64,000 nucleotides of DNA from Terrilactibacillus tamarindi (GCF_009718825.1 NZ_WNHB01000015.1:32119-96118); one strand, 5' to 3'. Shown: positions 19,001-27,155, counted from the stretch's first letter. Notes: a model not told the origin generated them from the sequence alone. Program-made: numbers and translations.

Positions 19001-19256
19001 CAGCCGCAATATGCTGACAGTCCTTTTTAACAGAAGCAAGTTTAGGGCAGCTGCAAGTTGTATGCAAGCCCCCATGCCCATCCGTTTCAACCACCACATG
19101 AAAATGTTCTTTACCAACAACAATCGCTTCACAACGATCCGGAGTATACGTCTCACATGTTACCTTATTAGCACGATAAAAAGAGTCCCCTCTCTTCAAG
19201 GAGACCTTTCCGCATCGATCTTCAATTACTTTTTGGTTTAATTTGATATTCAACAT
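16074..19256 (-). CDS. SNF2-family helicase with N-terminal SWIM zinc finger
   Basis: 1060-residue DNA translocase of the bacterial SNF2/Rad54-like group. A SWIM finger (C68, C70, C80, H82; CSCPKLASVKKDCQH) is near the N-terminus, then a long middle domain. The SNF2 core has DDMGLGKT (Walker A), FFDEAQAFKN (motif II, DEAQ), LTGTPVEN (motif III), QTPSEERV, and DRAHRMGQENVVQVIKL (motif VI). ATG 19256 is used because GGGAG lies just upstream; a start 6 codons earlier is possible. Such proteins are linked to DNA repair or transcription recycling in Bacillales (YwqA-like), but the role is unproven. Single-gene unit. Confidence 0.85.
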   Translation of the reverse strand: MLNIKLNQKVIEDRCGKVSLKRGDSFYRANKVTCETYTPDRCEAIVVGKEHFHVVVETDGHGGLHTTCSCPKLASVKKDCQHIAAVLLWISGQQKNGEHSLEEPNLAEGVMRIFTHRPIRSSGHQLHFENRDVLPLTFSCKPVVFNKKYMLSIKMKICKTNVHNIREFLNQVKDGKPSCLSDSFMYDPERHCFQKETDAVIHQLIQVIEDERIYLDGLSESFDLGHDFLLIPPSSWEQLKSLLTKTPDVNLVHNGKTYQGLHLSNAKLPLQFNLSKTKGKGYQLDINGLDEILMLDSYHSVLIDGTIFQLKKEDCQYLSDIKEMLEASGTYQIPLSPNQIPFFMEKVFPGLKRLGEVHLSDINSDQFEKTPLVAKLYLDRIKNRLLASLEFNYGKSVINPSESHDRDSSGLIVRDVEKEAMILKLMEESLFAKTDGGYFMQNEALEYEFLYHRLPRLQDLVQIYATTAVRNRIFKGNSQPRIKVKVQKERTNWLEFKFQLDGIPDEQIREVLSALEEKRKYYRLRNGSLMSLESKEFEYIQQFLNAAPIQNEDLESGFVVPITKGLQLLDSTADQAFSFEQSFREFLDGIYNPDNQTFTVPKSLESVLRDYQKQGYKWMKRLSSFGFGGILADDMGLGKTLQSITFILSELSVIREKKRPVLIVCPSSLTYNWLNELKKFTPGIQAAIVDGNKAKRRHVQKFVMTKDVVIVSYTMLRSDVHWFEKQIFHTVFFDEAQAFKNPVTKTAKAVKKIQADHRFALTGTPVENSLEELWSIFHVVFPELFQGLQEYSQLTRKKITRRIRPFLLRRLKKDVIAELPKKIELMESVELLPDQKKLYAAYLAKLRHDTLKHLDRDTLRKNRIRILAGLTRLRQICCHPALFVQDYKGKSAKFEQLKQLIKEARLAGRRVLIFSQFTKMLELISREFVSEGLLFFYLDGQTPSEERVNLCHRFNQGERDLFLISLKAGGTGLNLTGADTVILYDTWWNPAVESQAADRAHRMGQENVVQVIKLVAHGTIEEKMNELQEKKRHLIEEIIDSKEKTTYSLTEEDIREILML

Positions 19257-19639
19257 GCTTCTCCCGTTTCTCATGGTAAATTCACTTTTGATATAATGGT
19301 CTCAGCAAATCTCTATCTTTATATTATAATCAAAATAAAGGGAAGAACCCAGTCTTATGATGATTTTAATAAATATAACTTAACCTAAAACTACTATTCA
19401 AGGATCTTACCGGTGATGGGCTGCCAGGATTGTTACTGCTGCGGAAAAAATTGATGACAAGCGACTGCATTAACTTGATGGCGCAACTCCTTCTGAAAAA
19501 ATGATCAGTGGTGACAGGATTAAATATACATATGGTTCGACTCTGCCTATATGTGAACGCCAACGCGCGCGGGAGAGCACGCGTTGCTAATAAAACACAA
19601 AAAAATACTATATATTAATCACTTACACTATCTGAGGTT
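19257..19639. other. Intergenic, no clear gene
   Basis: Upstream of the SNF2 gene. It contains a short open stretch (about 19409-19507, plus strand, LTGDGLPGLLLLRKK...) with no start or ribosome binding site, and a GC-rich palindrome CAACGCG...CGCGTTG at 19560-19585. Neither could be assigned. Confidence 0.3.
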
Positions 19640-19768
19640 TCTTCTTCCCCCACTGATTGAAAGTCTGAATCTATCGGGCTCATGTGGGCCGTTATCCCAC
19701 CTAGGAATGCTCGTTTACACTCATTACCTTAAGGTGAGGTCAAGACTCCCGTTAATGCGGAGTAAATA
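19640..19768 (+). repeat. Element C copy 1 (IS200/IS605-end-like)
   Basis: CCCCCACTGATTGAAAG, then GGGCTCATG, GTTATCCCACCTA, AATGCTCGTTTACA, TCATTACCTTAAGGTGAGG and CCGTTAATGCGGAGTAAA. Homologous to 61881-62018 along its length and to 34577-34650 at both ends. It may be a transposon right end or a structured RNA. Confidence 0.6.
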
Positions 19769-19773
19769 AAAAT

Positions 19774-19809
19774 AAAGCTGGCCAAATCATCATTAGTGGC
19801 CAACTTTTT
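19774..19809 (-). terminator. Terminator of the hydroxyacid dehydrogenase gene
   Basis: AGTTGGCCA...TGGCCAGCT read on the minus strand, followed by TTTATTTTTATTT. It ends the 19872-20834 gene. Confidence 0.75.
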
Positions 19810-19871
19810 CCTATTGTGTATTTCTTTCACACTAATCTCCCTGCAATCACACCCATTATACTTTCCGAAGC

Positions 19872-20834
19872 TCAATACCCTTTCTTAAAATCTACCAAAT
19901 TAAGGCTAGGTTTCTTGCCTTGAAGATAATCTCTTAAATTCGGTATAAAGATATCTTTTATTACACGCTTCGCATAATGCTCGGTGGCCCCTGCGGTATG
20001 AGGTGTAACAATAACATTCTCCATCTCCCAAAGTGGGCTTTCTTCAGGTAATGGTTCAGTTTCAAAAACATCAAGTCCGGCCCCTGCTATTTCCTTCTGT
20101 TGTAAAGCTTTGATTAAGTCTTCTTCCTGAACAATCGGACCGCGGCCAATATTAATTAAGAAGGCACTTTTTTTCATTTGACGGAATTCCTTGGCTGCAA
20201 ACATATGCTTTGTCGCCTCTGTTAGTGGTAGTGTGATAACAACAAAATCACATTGAGGAAGCACGTCGGCTAATTGATCAGATTTATACATTTTGTCTAC
20301 AAAATCCGTCGGTTTACCAGAATGACGAACCCCAAGCACCTTCATGCCGAACGCTTTTGCAATTTTTGCGGTTTCAAGCCCAATAGCTCCGACACCAATA
20401 ATGCCGATCGTCTTCTCATGGATTTCCAGCTTAAGATCCGATTCATCCCACCGCTTTTCTTTTTGCTGACGAACATACGTATGAATTTTCCGTGTTAATC
20501 CGAGCAGATGGGCAAAGATCGTCTCGGAAATCGGATAAGTATGTACCCCATTGGCACTTGTTAGTGAAACATCTTTTTTCTGAAGAGCTTGAAGAGGAAG
20601 ATCATTCACCCCAGCACTCCATGTTTGCACCCATTTGAGGTTTGTATTTTGTTCAAGAAGGATCGGCTCAATGGCTTTTTTCCAATGAAGCACAATTTCT
20701 GCTTTCTTAAGTTGCTCCTCCATCTTTTCCGGATCTTCTCCTGCTACAATCTCCCAATCAGAGGCTACTTCTTTAATATCATTTAAGTACGTTTCATCAA
20801 GATCACGATTGATCACTAATGTTCTTTTTGACAT
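19872..20834 (-). CDS. D-2-hydroxyacid dehydrogenase (NAD-dependent)
   Basis: 320 residues, D-isomer-specific 2-hydroxyacid dehydrogenase family. The Rossmann motif is GIIGVGAIGLETAKIAKAFG (about 145-164). Catalytic regions are NIGRGPIV (Arg), DVFETEPLPEESPLW (Glu) and VTPHTAGATEHYA (His). AAAGGGGA lies 5 nt before ATG. It reduces or oxidises a 2-keto/2-hydroxy acid such as glyoxylate or hydroxypyruvate; the substrate cannot be told from sequence. It stands alone. Confidence 0.85.
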   Translation of the reverse strand: MSKRTLVINRDLDETYLNDIKEVASDWEIVAGEDPEKMEEQLKKAEIVLHWKKAIEPILLEQNTNLKWVQTWSAGVNDLPLQALQKKDVSLTSANGVHTYPISETIFAHLLGLTRKIHTYVRQQKEKRWDESDLKLEIHEKTIGIIGVGAIGLETAKIAKAFGMKVLGVRHSGKPTDFVDKMYKSDQLADVLPQCDFVVITLPLTEATKHMFAAKEFRQMKKSAFLINIGRGPIVQEEDLIKALQQKEIAGAGLDVFETEPLPEESPLWEMENVIVTPHTAGATEHYAKRVIKDIFIPNLRDYLQGKKPSLNLVDFKKGY

Positions 20835-21121
20835 AAGTTCCCCTTTCTTCAGCCGTAAAGCGCTGACATTTAATCTATATTTAATTGTATCATTTACAGA
20901 AATATCATACCCGTTTTGGGATTGGATTGAGCATGTAACACCTCTCTTTAGGATTTTAAGATTAATATTAAATGGATTAGGTGATTTAAATATTTTTGAA
21001 AAAAAGATATTTTTTCATTCTTACTTCTACCAAAGCTTTAAATAAAAATATGTAATCACGGTATATCAATTCGATGTCATTTTAAATTGGTGATTTAAAA
21101 CTTGAATAAAATCAAAATATC

Positions 21122-21541
21122 TTATTTAATAATGTACCTAACCCCAACACACACCAAATACCCAACCAAAGCACCGAACGTATTCAAAATAATATCATCA
21201 ATATCCGTACAGCGATTGGCCATAAATAACTGAATGCACTCAATTGTAATGGATAATAAACAACCAAACAGGACAACTTTAGATAGTTTTAAATGTGGAA
21301 ATCTCATCGTTAAAAGGAAACCAAACGGGACAAATAATAGAATATTACCAAGGTCATTTACGACGAGGCTTGAGTAAGTTAAATCTTGCTTAAAAATCAG
21401 AAAAGGATTGAGGTTGATAAATCCTTTACTTACACCGATCCCTAATTCAGAATGAGGAAGGATAGTCATATAGAAAATAAACAATATTGAAAAAATAGTT
21501 AAGATATTTAAAAACCATCTATTGTTATTCACATTTATCAT
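21122..21541 (-). CDS. VanZ family membrane protein
   Basis: 139 residues with four predicted membrane helices. The VanZ pattern is NLNPFLIFKQ, NDLGNILLFVPFGFLLTMRF and TIECIQLFMANRCTDIDDII. Members of the family include a teicoplanin-resistance factor, but most have unknown roles. Single gene. Confidence 0.85.
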   Translation of the reverse strand: MINVNNNRWFLNILTIFSILFIFYMTILPHSELGIGVSKGFINLNPFLIFKQDLTYSSLVVNDLGNILLFVPFGFLLTMRFPHLKLSKVVLFGCLLSITIECIQLFMANRCTDIDDIILNTFGALVGYLVCVGVRYIIK

Positions 21542-21664
21542 TTAATCAAACCTTTGTTTAATAGTTTCTTTACATTACTATAACATAAGATGGTTGACGA
21601 TATGATTAGAAAAACATTAATATAGCTATCTCGCCACATGCTCTTATTTTAGTAAATACAGGCT

Positions 21665-21688
21665 TTGACAAATTCAGGTGGTAGCACC
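21665..21688 (+). repeat. Degenerate family A repeat
   Basis: TTGACAAATTCAGGTGGTAG then CACC, a shortened A motif, about 100 bp beyond the 3' end of RAYT-2. Confidence 0.5.
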
Positions 21689-21739
21689 ATCCGATACCCG
21701 ACCATAAATCTCGCTGGAGTTTACAATATGTTTAACAGA

Positions 21740-21776
21740 ACCCACCACGCATCTTAGCAATGCGGACCTAGGTGGA
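21740..21776 (-). terminator. Terminator of RAYT-2
   Basis: CCACC...GCATCTTAGCAATGC...GGTGG nested stem-loop just downstream of the RAYT-2 stop codon. Confidence 0.55.
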
Positions 21777-21788
21777 GCATATTTTATT

Positions 21789-22355
21789 TTACATTACTAC
21801 ACTAGATACGCGCTCTCCTACAAACTGAATGTACTTTACTTTTTTCTGGTCAAATGTCCCGTGAAATTGATTAAGCACTGTATCTGTACGTAAAAATGGA
21901 TAGGTTATAAAAACTTCATTTTGATAAGATGAGTAACTACTCCAAGGATAATCTCCAGGTAATTGAACCATATCGGCTCGAACAGGATTTAGATGAATAT
22001 AACGGCTGACTTCCAGCATTCCCATTCCAGAATCGATAATTTTATCAAAGTATCGTTTTTCAAATACGTGACCAGTTAGATGGTAGCGGGTATTATAATA
22101 GTTCGCATATCGCTTATTTATAAGTGACATGATTTTTGAAATGGGGTACTCTTGTGATCTTATTTGAAGGTGAAAATGATTATTCATCAAACAGTATGCA
22201 GCTAATTCAAAAGGGGTTTTTTCATACACTTTTCTGAGGATATACATGAAGGTAAGAAAATCTCCATTATCTATGAACAGTGGATCTCTCCGATTACCAC
22301 GACAGACAACATGATAGAAATATTGCGGTAGCCAAATGCGCTTTTTTCTACCCAT
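21789..22355 (-). CDS. REP-associated tyrosine transposase (RAYT-2, Y1_Tnp family)
   Basis: 188 residues, homologous to RAYT-1 across its length. HUH motif H60-F-H62 in YCLMNNHFHLQI, tyrosine region YHLTGHVFEKRY, then RYIHLNPVRADMV and YPWSSY. Start ATG 22355 with AAAGGTGA upstream. No IS ends flank it. The two paralogs differ enough (roughly half the residues) that they may serve different repeat families. A degenerate A copy lies on its 3' side and an A copy with a C-rich tail on its 5' side. Confidence 0.88.
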   Translation of the reverse strand: MGRKKRIWLPQYFYHVVCRGNRRDPLFIDNGDFLTFMYILRKVYEKTPFELAAYCLMNNHFHLQIRSQEYPISKIMSLINKRYANYYNTRYHLTGHVFEKRYFDKIIDSGMGMLEVSRYIHLNPVRADMVQLPGDYPWSSYSSYQNEVFITYPFLRTDTVLNQFHGTFDQKKVKYIQFVGERVSSVVM

Positions 22356-22554
22356 CGCTTCACCTTTCCTTTATTTTGTTAGATTTCATTTGTAAAAAAA
22401 CACTGTATCTAGAAGAATTTCCCCCTTTCTACATCACTTTGAAGAACTTCATCCTTGTGTTCCCATCAGATTTTCACAACCAAATGGAACATATGTTCTT
22501 ATCCTTATATTAGGTAGGATCTATTCTCTTGTCAATATGAAATTTTCGATATAA

Positions 22555-22584
22555 TTCGACAAAATGCGGGTGGTGACAGGCACC
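22555..22584 (+). repeat. Family A repeat
   Basis: TTCGACAAAATGCGGGTGGT then GACAGGCACC. It leads into a long C/A-rich tail. Confidence 0.82.
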
Positions 22585-22702
22585 GCCGCACCAAGGCACC
22601 CCCACGCACCACCGACACGCCCCCCACAACGGGAACGCAGGAACAACAGGCACACCTCTACACAACAGCACAAGCACCCAGACACCCCACCCCACACAAC
22701 CA
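22585..22702 (+). repeat. C-rich low-complexity tail with CACC/GCACC motifs
   Basis: About 118 bp dominated by C and A, with repeated GCACC, CACACC and CACC units and almost no T. Very unlike the AT-rich surroundings. It directly follows a family A repeat and precedes the EIIC operon promoter. It is open in one frame but encodes no plausible protein. Confidence 0.7.
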
Positions 22703-22722
22703 AAAAAACCAAAAAAAAGTTA

Positions 22723-22759
22723 TGTAAGCGTTGCCAAATTGATTTATTTATCGTATACT
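22723..22759 (+). promoter_or_regulatory. Promoter with overlapping cre box (EIIC operon)
   Basis: -35 TTGCCA (22731-22736), 17-nt spacer, -10 TATACT (22754-22759). A cre-like site TGTAAGCGTTGCCA (22723-22736) overlaps the -35, so CcpA repression on glucose is expected. Confidence 0.85.
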
Positions 22760-22773
22760 ATACGTACAAACTA

Positions 22774-22799
22774 GTTTACCGGTTAACTAAACCGGTTTA
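22774..22799. promoter_or_regulatory. Tandem LacI-family operators
   Basis: GTTTACCGGTTAAC (22774-22787) next to the perfect palindrome TAAACCGGTTTA (22788-22799), between the -10 and the first gene. The same 12-mer is found at 52579-52590 in front of the kdg operon. Confidence 0.85.
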
Positions 22800-22818
22800 T
22801 ACTAAAGGTGGGATAATC

Positions 22819-23916
22819 ATGAAAGAGCAAACAAATAGGAAATCAATTAAGCAGACGCTTTATGATGATTTAATGAGTGGTATTCGATCCATGATCCCTT
22901 TTGTCGCTGGTGGCGGTATTTTAATTGCCGTGTCTTTCTTATTCGGTATTAACGCTACAAAACCTGGTAGCTCAGAATTTAATCAATTTGCAAAAATGTT
23001 ATACGATATTGGTCATGAACATGCCTTTTTACTTATGCTTCCGGTCTTTGCAGGTTTTATCGCAAGCGCTATTGCAGGAAAAACAGCTTTAGCACCAGGT
23101 ATGATTGGTGGATTAATTGCTCATTCAACAGGGAGTAGTTTTTTCGGAGGAATTATTGCAGGATTCCTTGCTGGTTACAGCATTAGGGGTCTAGACATTC
23201 TCTTCAAAAAATTCCCTTCTAGTTTGGAAAGCCTTAAAAATGTCTTGATTTTTCCGGTTATTAGTACCTTTTTCGTTGGAGCTATCATGTTCACTGTTGT
23301 TGCAGGACCCATGAGTTGGTTAAATTCGACACTAACAAGTGGATTAAATAGTCTTGGAACCAGTAATCTAGCTCTAGTTGGTGCCGTGCTTGGTCTGATG
23401 ATGGCCGTTGACCTTGGTGGTCCAGTTAATAAAATCGCTTATACATTTGGTCTTGCCATGATTGCACAAGGAAACTATTACCCTATGGCCGCCATAATGG
23501 CTGCTGGTCTCGTACCACCACTTGCTGTTGCACTATCAACAACACTCTTTAAATCAAAATTTACGATTGATGAACGAACACAAGGAAAAACGTATTATTT
23601 GCTTGGTGCAAGTTTTATCACAGAAAGCTGTATGCCAGTTGCTTTAGCAGATCCGCTTCGCATTATTCCGTCAGTCATGATTGGATCAGGTATCACCGGA
23701 GCTTTAACCATGCTGTTCCAAATTAAACTGCCTGCTCCTCACGGGGGACTCTTTGTTATTCCTGTCATTGACGGTGGTCTTATGCCGAAGCTATTATTCT
23801 TATCAACTATTTTAATTGGAACTATTGTAAGCGCTATTTTAATTGGTCTATTAAAAAAAGCCAAACAGACTGAAAAAGCTGTGGCAAAAGATGATTTAAT
23901 TTTAAAAAAAGCATAA
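22819..23916 (+). CDS. PTS fructose-type EIIC (stand-alone membrane subunit)
   Basis: 365-residue membrane protein of the fructose-type EIIC family, with about nine hydrophobic helices. Landmarks are PGMIGGLIAHSTGSSFFGGI, AVDLGGPVNKIAYTFG, ITESCMPVALADPLRIIPS and LPAPHGGLFV. No EIIA or EIIB domain is attached and none is nearby, so either those subunits come from elsewhere or it works as a facilitator with the downstream kinase. ATG 22819 has GGTGGGAT upstream; the open frame before it runs through a C-rich repeat and is not coding. First gene of the LacI-controlled operon. Confidence 0.85.
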   Translation: MKEQTNRKSIKQTLYDDLMSGIRSMIPFVAGGGILIAVSFLFGINATKPGSSEFNQFAKMLYDIGHEHAFLLMLPVFAGFIASAIAGKTALAPGMIGGLIAHSTGSSFFGGIIAGFLAGYSIRGLDILFKKFPSSLESLKNVLIFPVISTFFVGAIMFTVVAGPMSWLNSTLTSGLNSLGTSNLALVGAVLGLMMAVDLGGPVNKIAYTFGLAMIAQGNYYPMAAIMAAGLVPPLAVALSTTLFKSKFTIDERTQGKTYYLLGASFITESCMPVALADPLRIIPSVMIGSGITGALTMLFQIKLPAPHGGLFVIPVIDGGLMPKLLFLSTILIGTIVSAILIGLLKKAKQTEKAVAKDDLILKKA

Positions 23917-23935
23917 CTGAAACGCGGTGGATCAT

Positions 23936-24958
23936 ATGAAGAAAAAAGAAGACCATATCACCATTGCAGACATTGCTAAAAAAGCAAATGTCTCTAAAAC
24001 AACCATTTCAAGATATTTGAACGATAAATATGAATATATGTCTAATGAGACACGAGAGAAGATTTCAGCCATTATTAAAAAAACGAATTACCGTCCCAAC
24101 AAATTTGCTCAAGGCTTGAAATCAAAGAAAAGTCATTTTATAGGGATATCCTTAGCAGATATCGGGAATCCCTACTCCGCTCTCATGTTAAAAGGCGTCA
24201 ATGATTATTGTAAAAAAAATCATTTTCATATGGTCATAACAAATGCAGATAACGATCAAGTAACTGAGAAACAGAACATTGAATCTCTTATTGACACAAA
24301 TGTCGAGGGTCTACTTATTAATGCTACGGGTTATAACCAGTCCCTTCTCGACCAATTAATAGATCAAGGAGTCCCTGTTGTATTACTAGACCGTTCAACC
24401 GAAAATAAAGTTTGTGATGCAGTAACAACAAATGATGCGGTCGTTATGCAATCACTTCTTGAGCATCTTATCACAAATGGCTTTAAATCATTTATTTATA
24501 TCACCGAAAACATCCAAAAAATCAGTACCCGTTTCATTAGACAGTCATGCTTTCATCACTTTATATCTCACAATGACGAAATTCATGGTAAGTCTTATAC
24601 CGTTGATATCAATAAGAAAGCAGACATCAAAACAATCATTGAACGGGAATATAAAGATCATAAAAATGAACAACCCGTGATTATTGCTGCGAACGGTGAA
24701 GTCCTTCAGGTAATCTTTGAATGTTTATATACGTTAGACTTAGCCATTCCAAATCAAATGGGTCTGTGTGGTTTTGGCGACCCCAACTGGACTAAATTGA
24801 CCCATCCTAGCATTACTGTCATAGATCAAAATGCCTTTGCCATTGGCCAAAAAGCGATTGAATGCCTCGCCCTTCGATTAACGGGTGATAGACATCTACC
24901 AGAACATTTTGAGATACCAGGTACATTATTGATACGTCAATCAACGAAACGAATGTAA
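23936..24958 (+). CDS. LacI-family transcriptional regulator
   Basis: 340 residues. HTH ITIADIAKKANVSKTTISRY plus hinge region (NYRPNKFAQGLKSKK), then a periplasmic-binding-like effector domain. ATG 23936 with GGTGG 5 nt upstream is preferred to the GTG at 23927. It is the second gene of the EIIC operon and probably binds the TAAACCGGTTTA operators at its front. It is paralogous to the regulator at 47670-48665 (YMSNETREKIS / YMGEGTRRKIK regions). KdgR-type role likely. Confidence 0.87.
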   Translation: MKKKEDHITIADIAKKANVSKTTISRYLNDKYEYMSNETREKISAIIKKTNYRPNKFAQGLKSKKSHFIGISLADIGNPYSALMLKGVNDYCKKNHFHMVITNADNDQVTEKQNIESLIDTNVEGLLINATGYNQSLLDQLIDQGVPVVLLDRSTENKVCDAVTTNDAVVMQSLLEHLITNGFKSFIYITENIQKISTRFIRQSCFHHFISHNDEIHGKSYTVDINKKADIKTIIEREYKDHKNEQPVIIAANGEVLQVIFECLYTLDLAIPNQMGLCGFGDPNWTKLTHPSITVIDQNAFAIGQKAIECLALRLTGDRHLPEHFEIPGTLLIRQSTKRM

Positions 24959-25017
24959 TCATGTGTAACAACTGTTTCTTTATATTTGCGATACCCAATA
25001 TTCCAAGGAGAAGGGAA

Positions 25018-25035
25018 ATGAGCAATCATGAGTGA
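25018..25035 (+). other. Possible five-codon leader ORF
   Basis: ATG AGC AAT CAT GAG TGA, preceded by AAGGAGAAGGG. It overlaps the kinase start ATG (25028) in another frame. It could couple or tune translation of the kinase, or be chance. Confidence 0.3.
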
Positions 25036-25984
25036 AATTATTACAATGGGTGAAGCGATGGCTATGTTTGTGGCTGATGATGAAGCACCATTAAGTCAAG
25101 TTAATCATTTTACAAAATATCTAGCCGGTGCAGAAGTCAATGTCGCGATCGGGGTCTCAAGACTCGGTCATACCATATCCTACCTCAGTCAAGTCGGCCG
25201 CGATCCTTTTGGTGAGTATATTCAATACATGTTAGAAAAAGAGCATATCTCGACAGACTTCATTAAGGTCAACGATGAGCGCCCAACTGGATTTCAAATG
25301 AAAAATAAAACAAGTACTACAGATCCAGAGGTTGTTTATTTTAGAAAAAATACAGCCGCATCAACGATTGATCCAGCATTTATAAACCAAATGGACTTCT
25401 CTGATGCAAAAATACTTCACGTCACGGGTATTTTTCCTGCATTAAGTGATGAAACGTTTGAAGCAACTCTTCAAGCCATTCAAAAAGCAATAGAAAATCA
25501 GATGCTTGTGACTTTTGATCCCAATCTTCGACCTACTTTATGGAAAAGTGAAGAAGAAATGGTTCATAAAATCAATCTTCTCGCTGAAAAATGTGATGTT
25601 TTCATGCCTGGTTTTAAAGAGGCAAAGCATCTAACAGGATTAACTACAAAAGAGGAAATAGCCAATCATTACTTAGCCAAAGGCATTAAAAAAATCATTA
25701 TAAAATTAGGTACAACAGGTTCCTATATGAGAGATCACGACAGTGAAACTTTTGTAAAAAGTTTTACTGTACAGCCAGTTGACACGGTGGGTGCAGGAGA
25801 TGGTTTTGCGGTAGGTATTCTCACTGGATTACTAGAAGAACTAAGTCCCTCTGCCCTTCTAACACGCGCCAATGCCATCGGAGCTATCCAAGTAACACAT
25901 CTTAGCGATAATGAAGGATTACCAACGAGAGAAGAGCTAGATCACTTTATTGCCTCTTATCAAAAAAGGAGTGAACTCATTTGA
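25028..25984 (+). CDS. PfkB-family sugar kinase (KdgK type)
   Basis: 318 residues, 2-keto-3-deoxygluconate kinase-like: ITMGEAMAMFVADDEAPL, YLAGAEVNVAIGVSRLG, FRKNTAASTI, and the active-site motif VDTVGAGDGFAVGILTGL (about 252-269). It is paralogous to the kinase at 50818-51780. In this operon, next to hexulose-phosphate enzymes rather than an aldolase, the substrate may be a ketose instead of KDG. Confidence 0.83.
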   Translation: MSEIITMGEAMAMFVADDEAPLSQVNHFTKYLAGAEVNVAIGVSRLGHTISYLSQVGRDPFGEYIQYMLEKEHISTDFIKVNDERPTGFQMKNKTSTTDPEVVYFRKNTAASTIDPAFINQMDFSDAKILHVTGIFPALSDETFEATLQAIQKAIENQMLVTFDPNLRPTLWKSEEEMVHKINLLAEKCDVFMPGFKEAKHLTGLTTKEEIANHYLAKGIKKIIIKLGTTGSYMRDHDSETFVKSFTVQPVDTVGAGDGFAVGILTGLLEELSPSALLTRANAIGAIQVTHLSDNEGLPTREELDHFIASYQKRSELI

Positions 25985-26601
25985 AATTACAAGTTGCCAT
26001 TGATCGTGTAGATCGTGAAAAAGCGCTGTCTATTATCAACAAAGTTACACCTCATGCGGATATCATTGAAATAGGCACCTCGTTAATTAAAGATTTTGGA
26101 TTGAAGCACTTAGATCAGATCATTCATTCAAATCACCAAGCCCTCCTTCTTGGAGATATTAAAACAAATGATGAAGGAGAATATGAATTCATACAAGGCT
26201 ATAAAGTAGGATTTGATATTCTTACCGCAATGGGAAGTTCATCTTATGAAACATTAAATAAATGCTATCACGTTTCCAAAGAATATGGAAAAGACATGAT
26301 GATCGATCTTCTCGAATGTACCGATGAAAAAATTAAGACAATCGCCTCTTTTCCTGACGCTATTTACTGCTTGCACACTTCCATTGATAAAGAAAAGAAT
26401 CAAAACCCGGCTCAAGACATCAAAGCCTTTAAAGAAAAATACCCACAAATTAAGCGAATTGCCGTTGCTGGGGGGATCACACTTGAAGAACTTCCTTCTA
26501 TTAAAGAAGCAGGACCCGAAATTGTGATTGTTGGCTCTGGAATTACAAAGGCCAATGATATGACGAATCAAGTTAAAATTTACAAGGAGGCATTATTATG
26601 A
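25981..26601 (+). CDS. hxlA: 3-hexulose-6-phosphate synthase (HPS) family
   Basis: 206-residue TIM-barrel protein of the HPS/KGPDC family: LQVAIDRVDREKAL, DIIEIGTSLIKDFG, LLGDIKTNDEGEYEF, AVAGGITLEELP and VGSGITKA. HPS fixes formaldehyde on ribulose-5-phosphate to give arabino-3-hexulose-6-phosphate, or runs in reverse. The TTG start overlaps the kinase stop by 4 nt, with AAAGGAG upstream. Pairing with a PHI gene supports HPS over the related KGPDC enzyme. Confidence 0.8.
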   Translation: MKLQVAIDRVDREKALSIINKVTPHADIIEIGTSLIKDFGLKHLDQIIHSNHQALLLGDIKTNDEGEYEFIQGYKVGFDILTAMGSSSYETLNKCYHVSKEYGKDMMIDLLECTDEKIKTIASFPDAIYCLHTSIDKEKNQNPAQDIKAFKEKYPQIKRIAVAGGITLEELPSIKEAGPEIVIVGSGITKANDMTNQVKIYKEALL

Positions 26602-27140
26602 GAGTCATTGATCAAATTGTAAACGAAATTCAAGGAGTTATTGAGAAGTTTGATGAGTCTTCATTAGACGACGTCATGTCTTATCTTTCAAAAGACCGTC
26701 GTATTTTTGTAGATGGTGAGGGTCGGAGCGGATTCCAAGCACGAAGTTTTGCCATGCGCTTGATGCATATTGGCTACCAGCCCTATGTCATGGGGGAAAC
26801 TGTTACACCTTCTCTTAAAGAAAAGGACGTATTTGTAGCTATATCAGGCTCAGGAAAAACAAAAAATACGGTATCCAATGCCGAAGCCGCAAAGAAATTA
26901 GGTTTAACCGTGATTGGCGTGACAAGTAAATTAGATTCACCACTCGCCCAATTATCAGATGCCGTCATTTTAGTTCCTGGTGTGACGAAAGGCGATAAAA
27001 GCGGTAAATCCATCCAACTTCTCAGCTCCCTGTTCGATCAAGCGGTTCACATCGTCCTCGATGACCTTTGCCTACGTCTCAGTCGTCGTGACCATGTATC
27101 GAATGAACAAGCCGCGGCTAATCATATTAATGTTGAGTAA
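26598..27140 (+). CDS. hxlB: 6-phospho-3-hexuloisomerase (PHI)
   Basis: 180-residue single-SIS-domain enzyme that interconverts arabino-3-hexulose-6-phosphate and fructose-6-phosphate. Landmarks are VDGEGRSGFQARSFAMRL (about 35-52), SGSGKTKNTV and LDDLCLRLSRRDHV. ATGA overlap with the HPS gene, with AAGGAGG 10 nt upstream. Last gene of the operon, followed by a strong terminator. Confidence 0.85.
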   Translation: MRVIDQIVNEIQGVIEKFDESSLDDVMSYLSKDRRIFVDGEGRSGFQARSFAMRLMHIGYQPYVMGETVTPSLKEKDVFVAISGSGKTKNTVSNAEAAKKLGLTVIGVTSKLDSPLAQLSDAVILVPGVTKGDKSGKSIQLLSSLFDQAVHIVLDDLCLRLSRRDHVSNEQAAANHINVE

Positions 27141-27155
27141 TAGTTAATAGTAGAA

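Noticed and set aside
19366..19563. Minus-strand 65-codon frame and plus-strand LTGDGLPGLLLLRKK stretch
   Set aside because: No ribosome binding site, no recognised family; could be a gene relic but unsupported.
22564..22818. 85-codon N-terminal extension of the EIIC gene
   Set aside because: It is the C-rich repeat, promoter and operator region; the true start is ATG 22819 with its own ribosome binding site.
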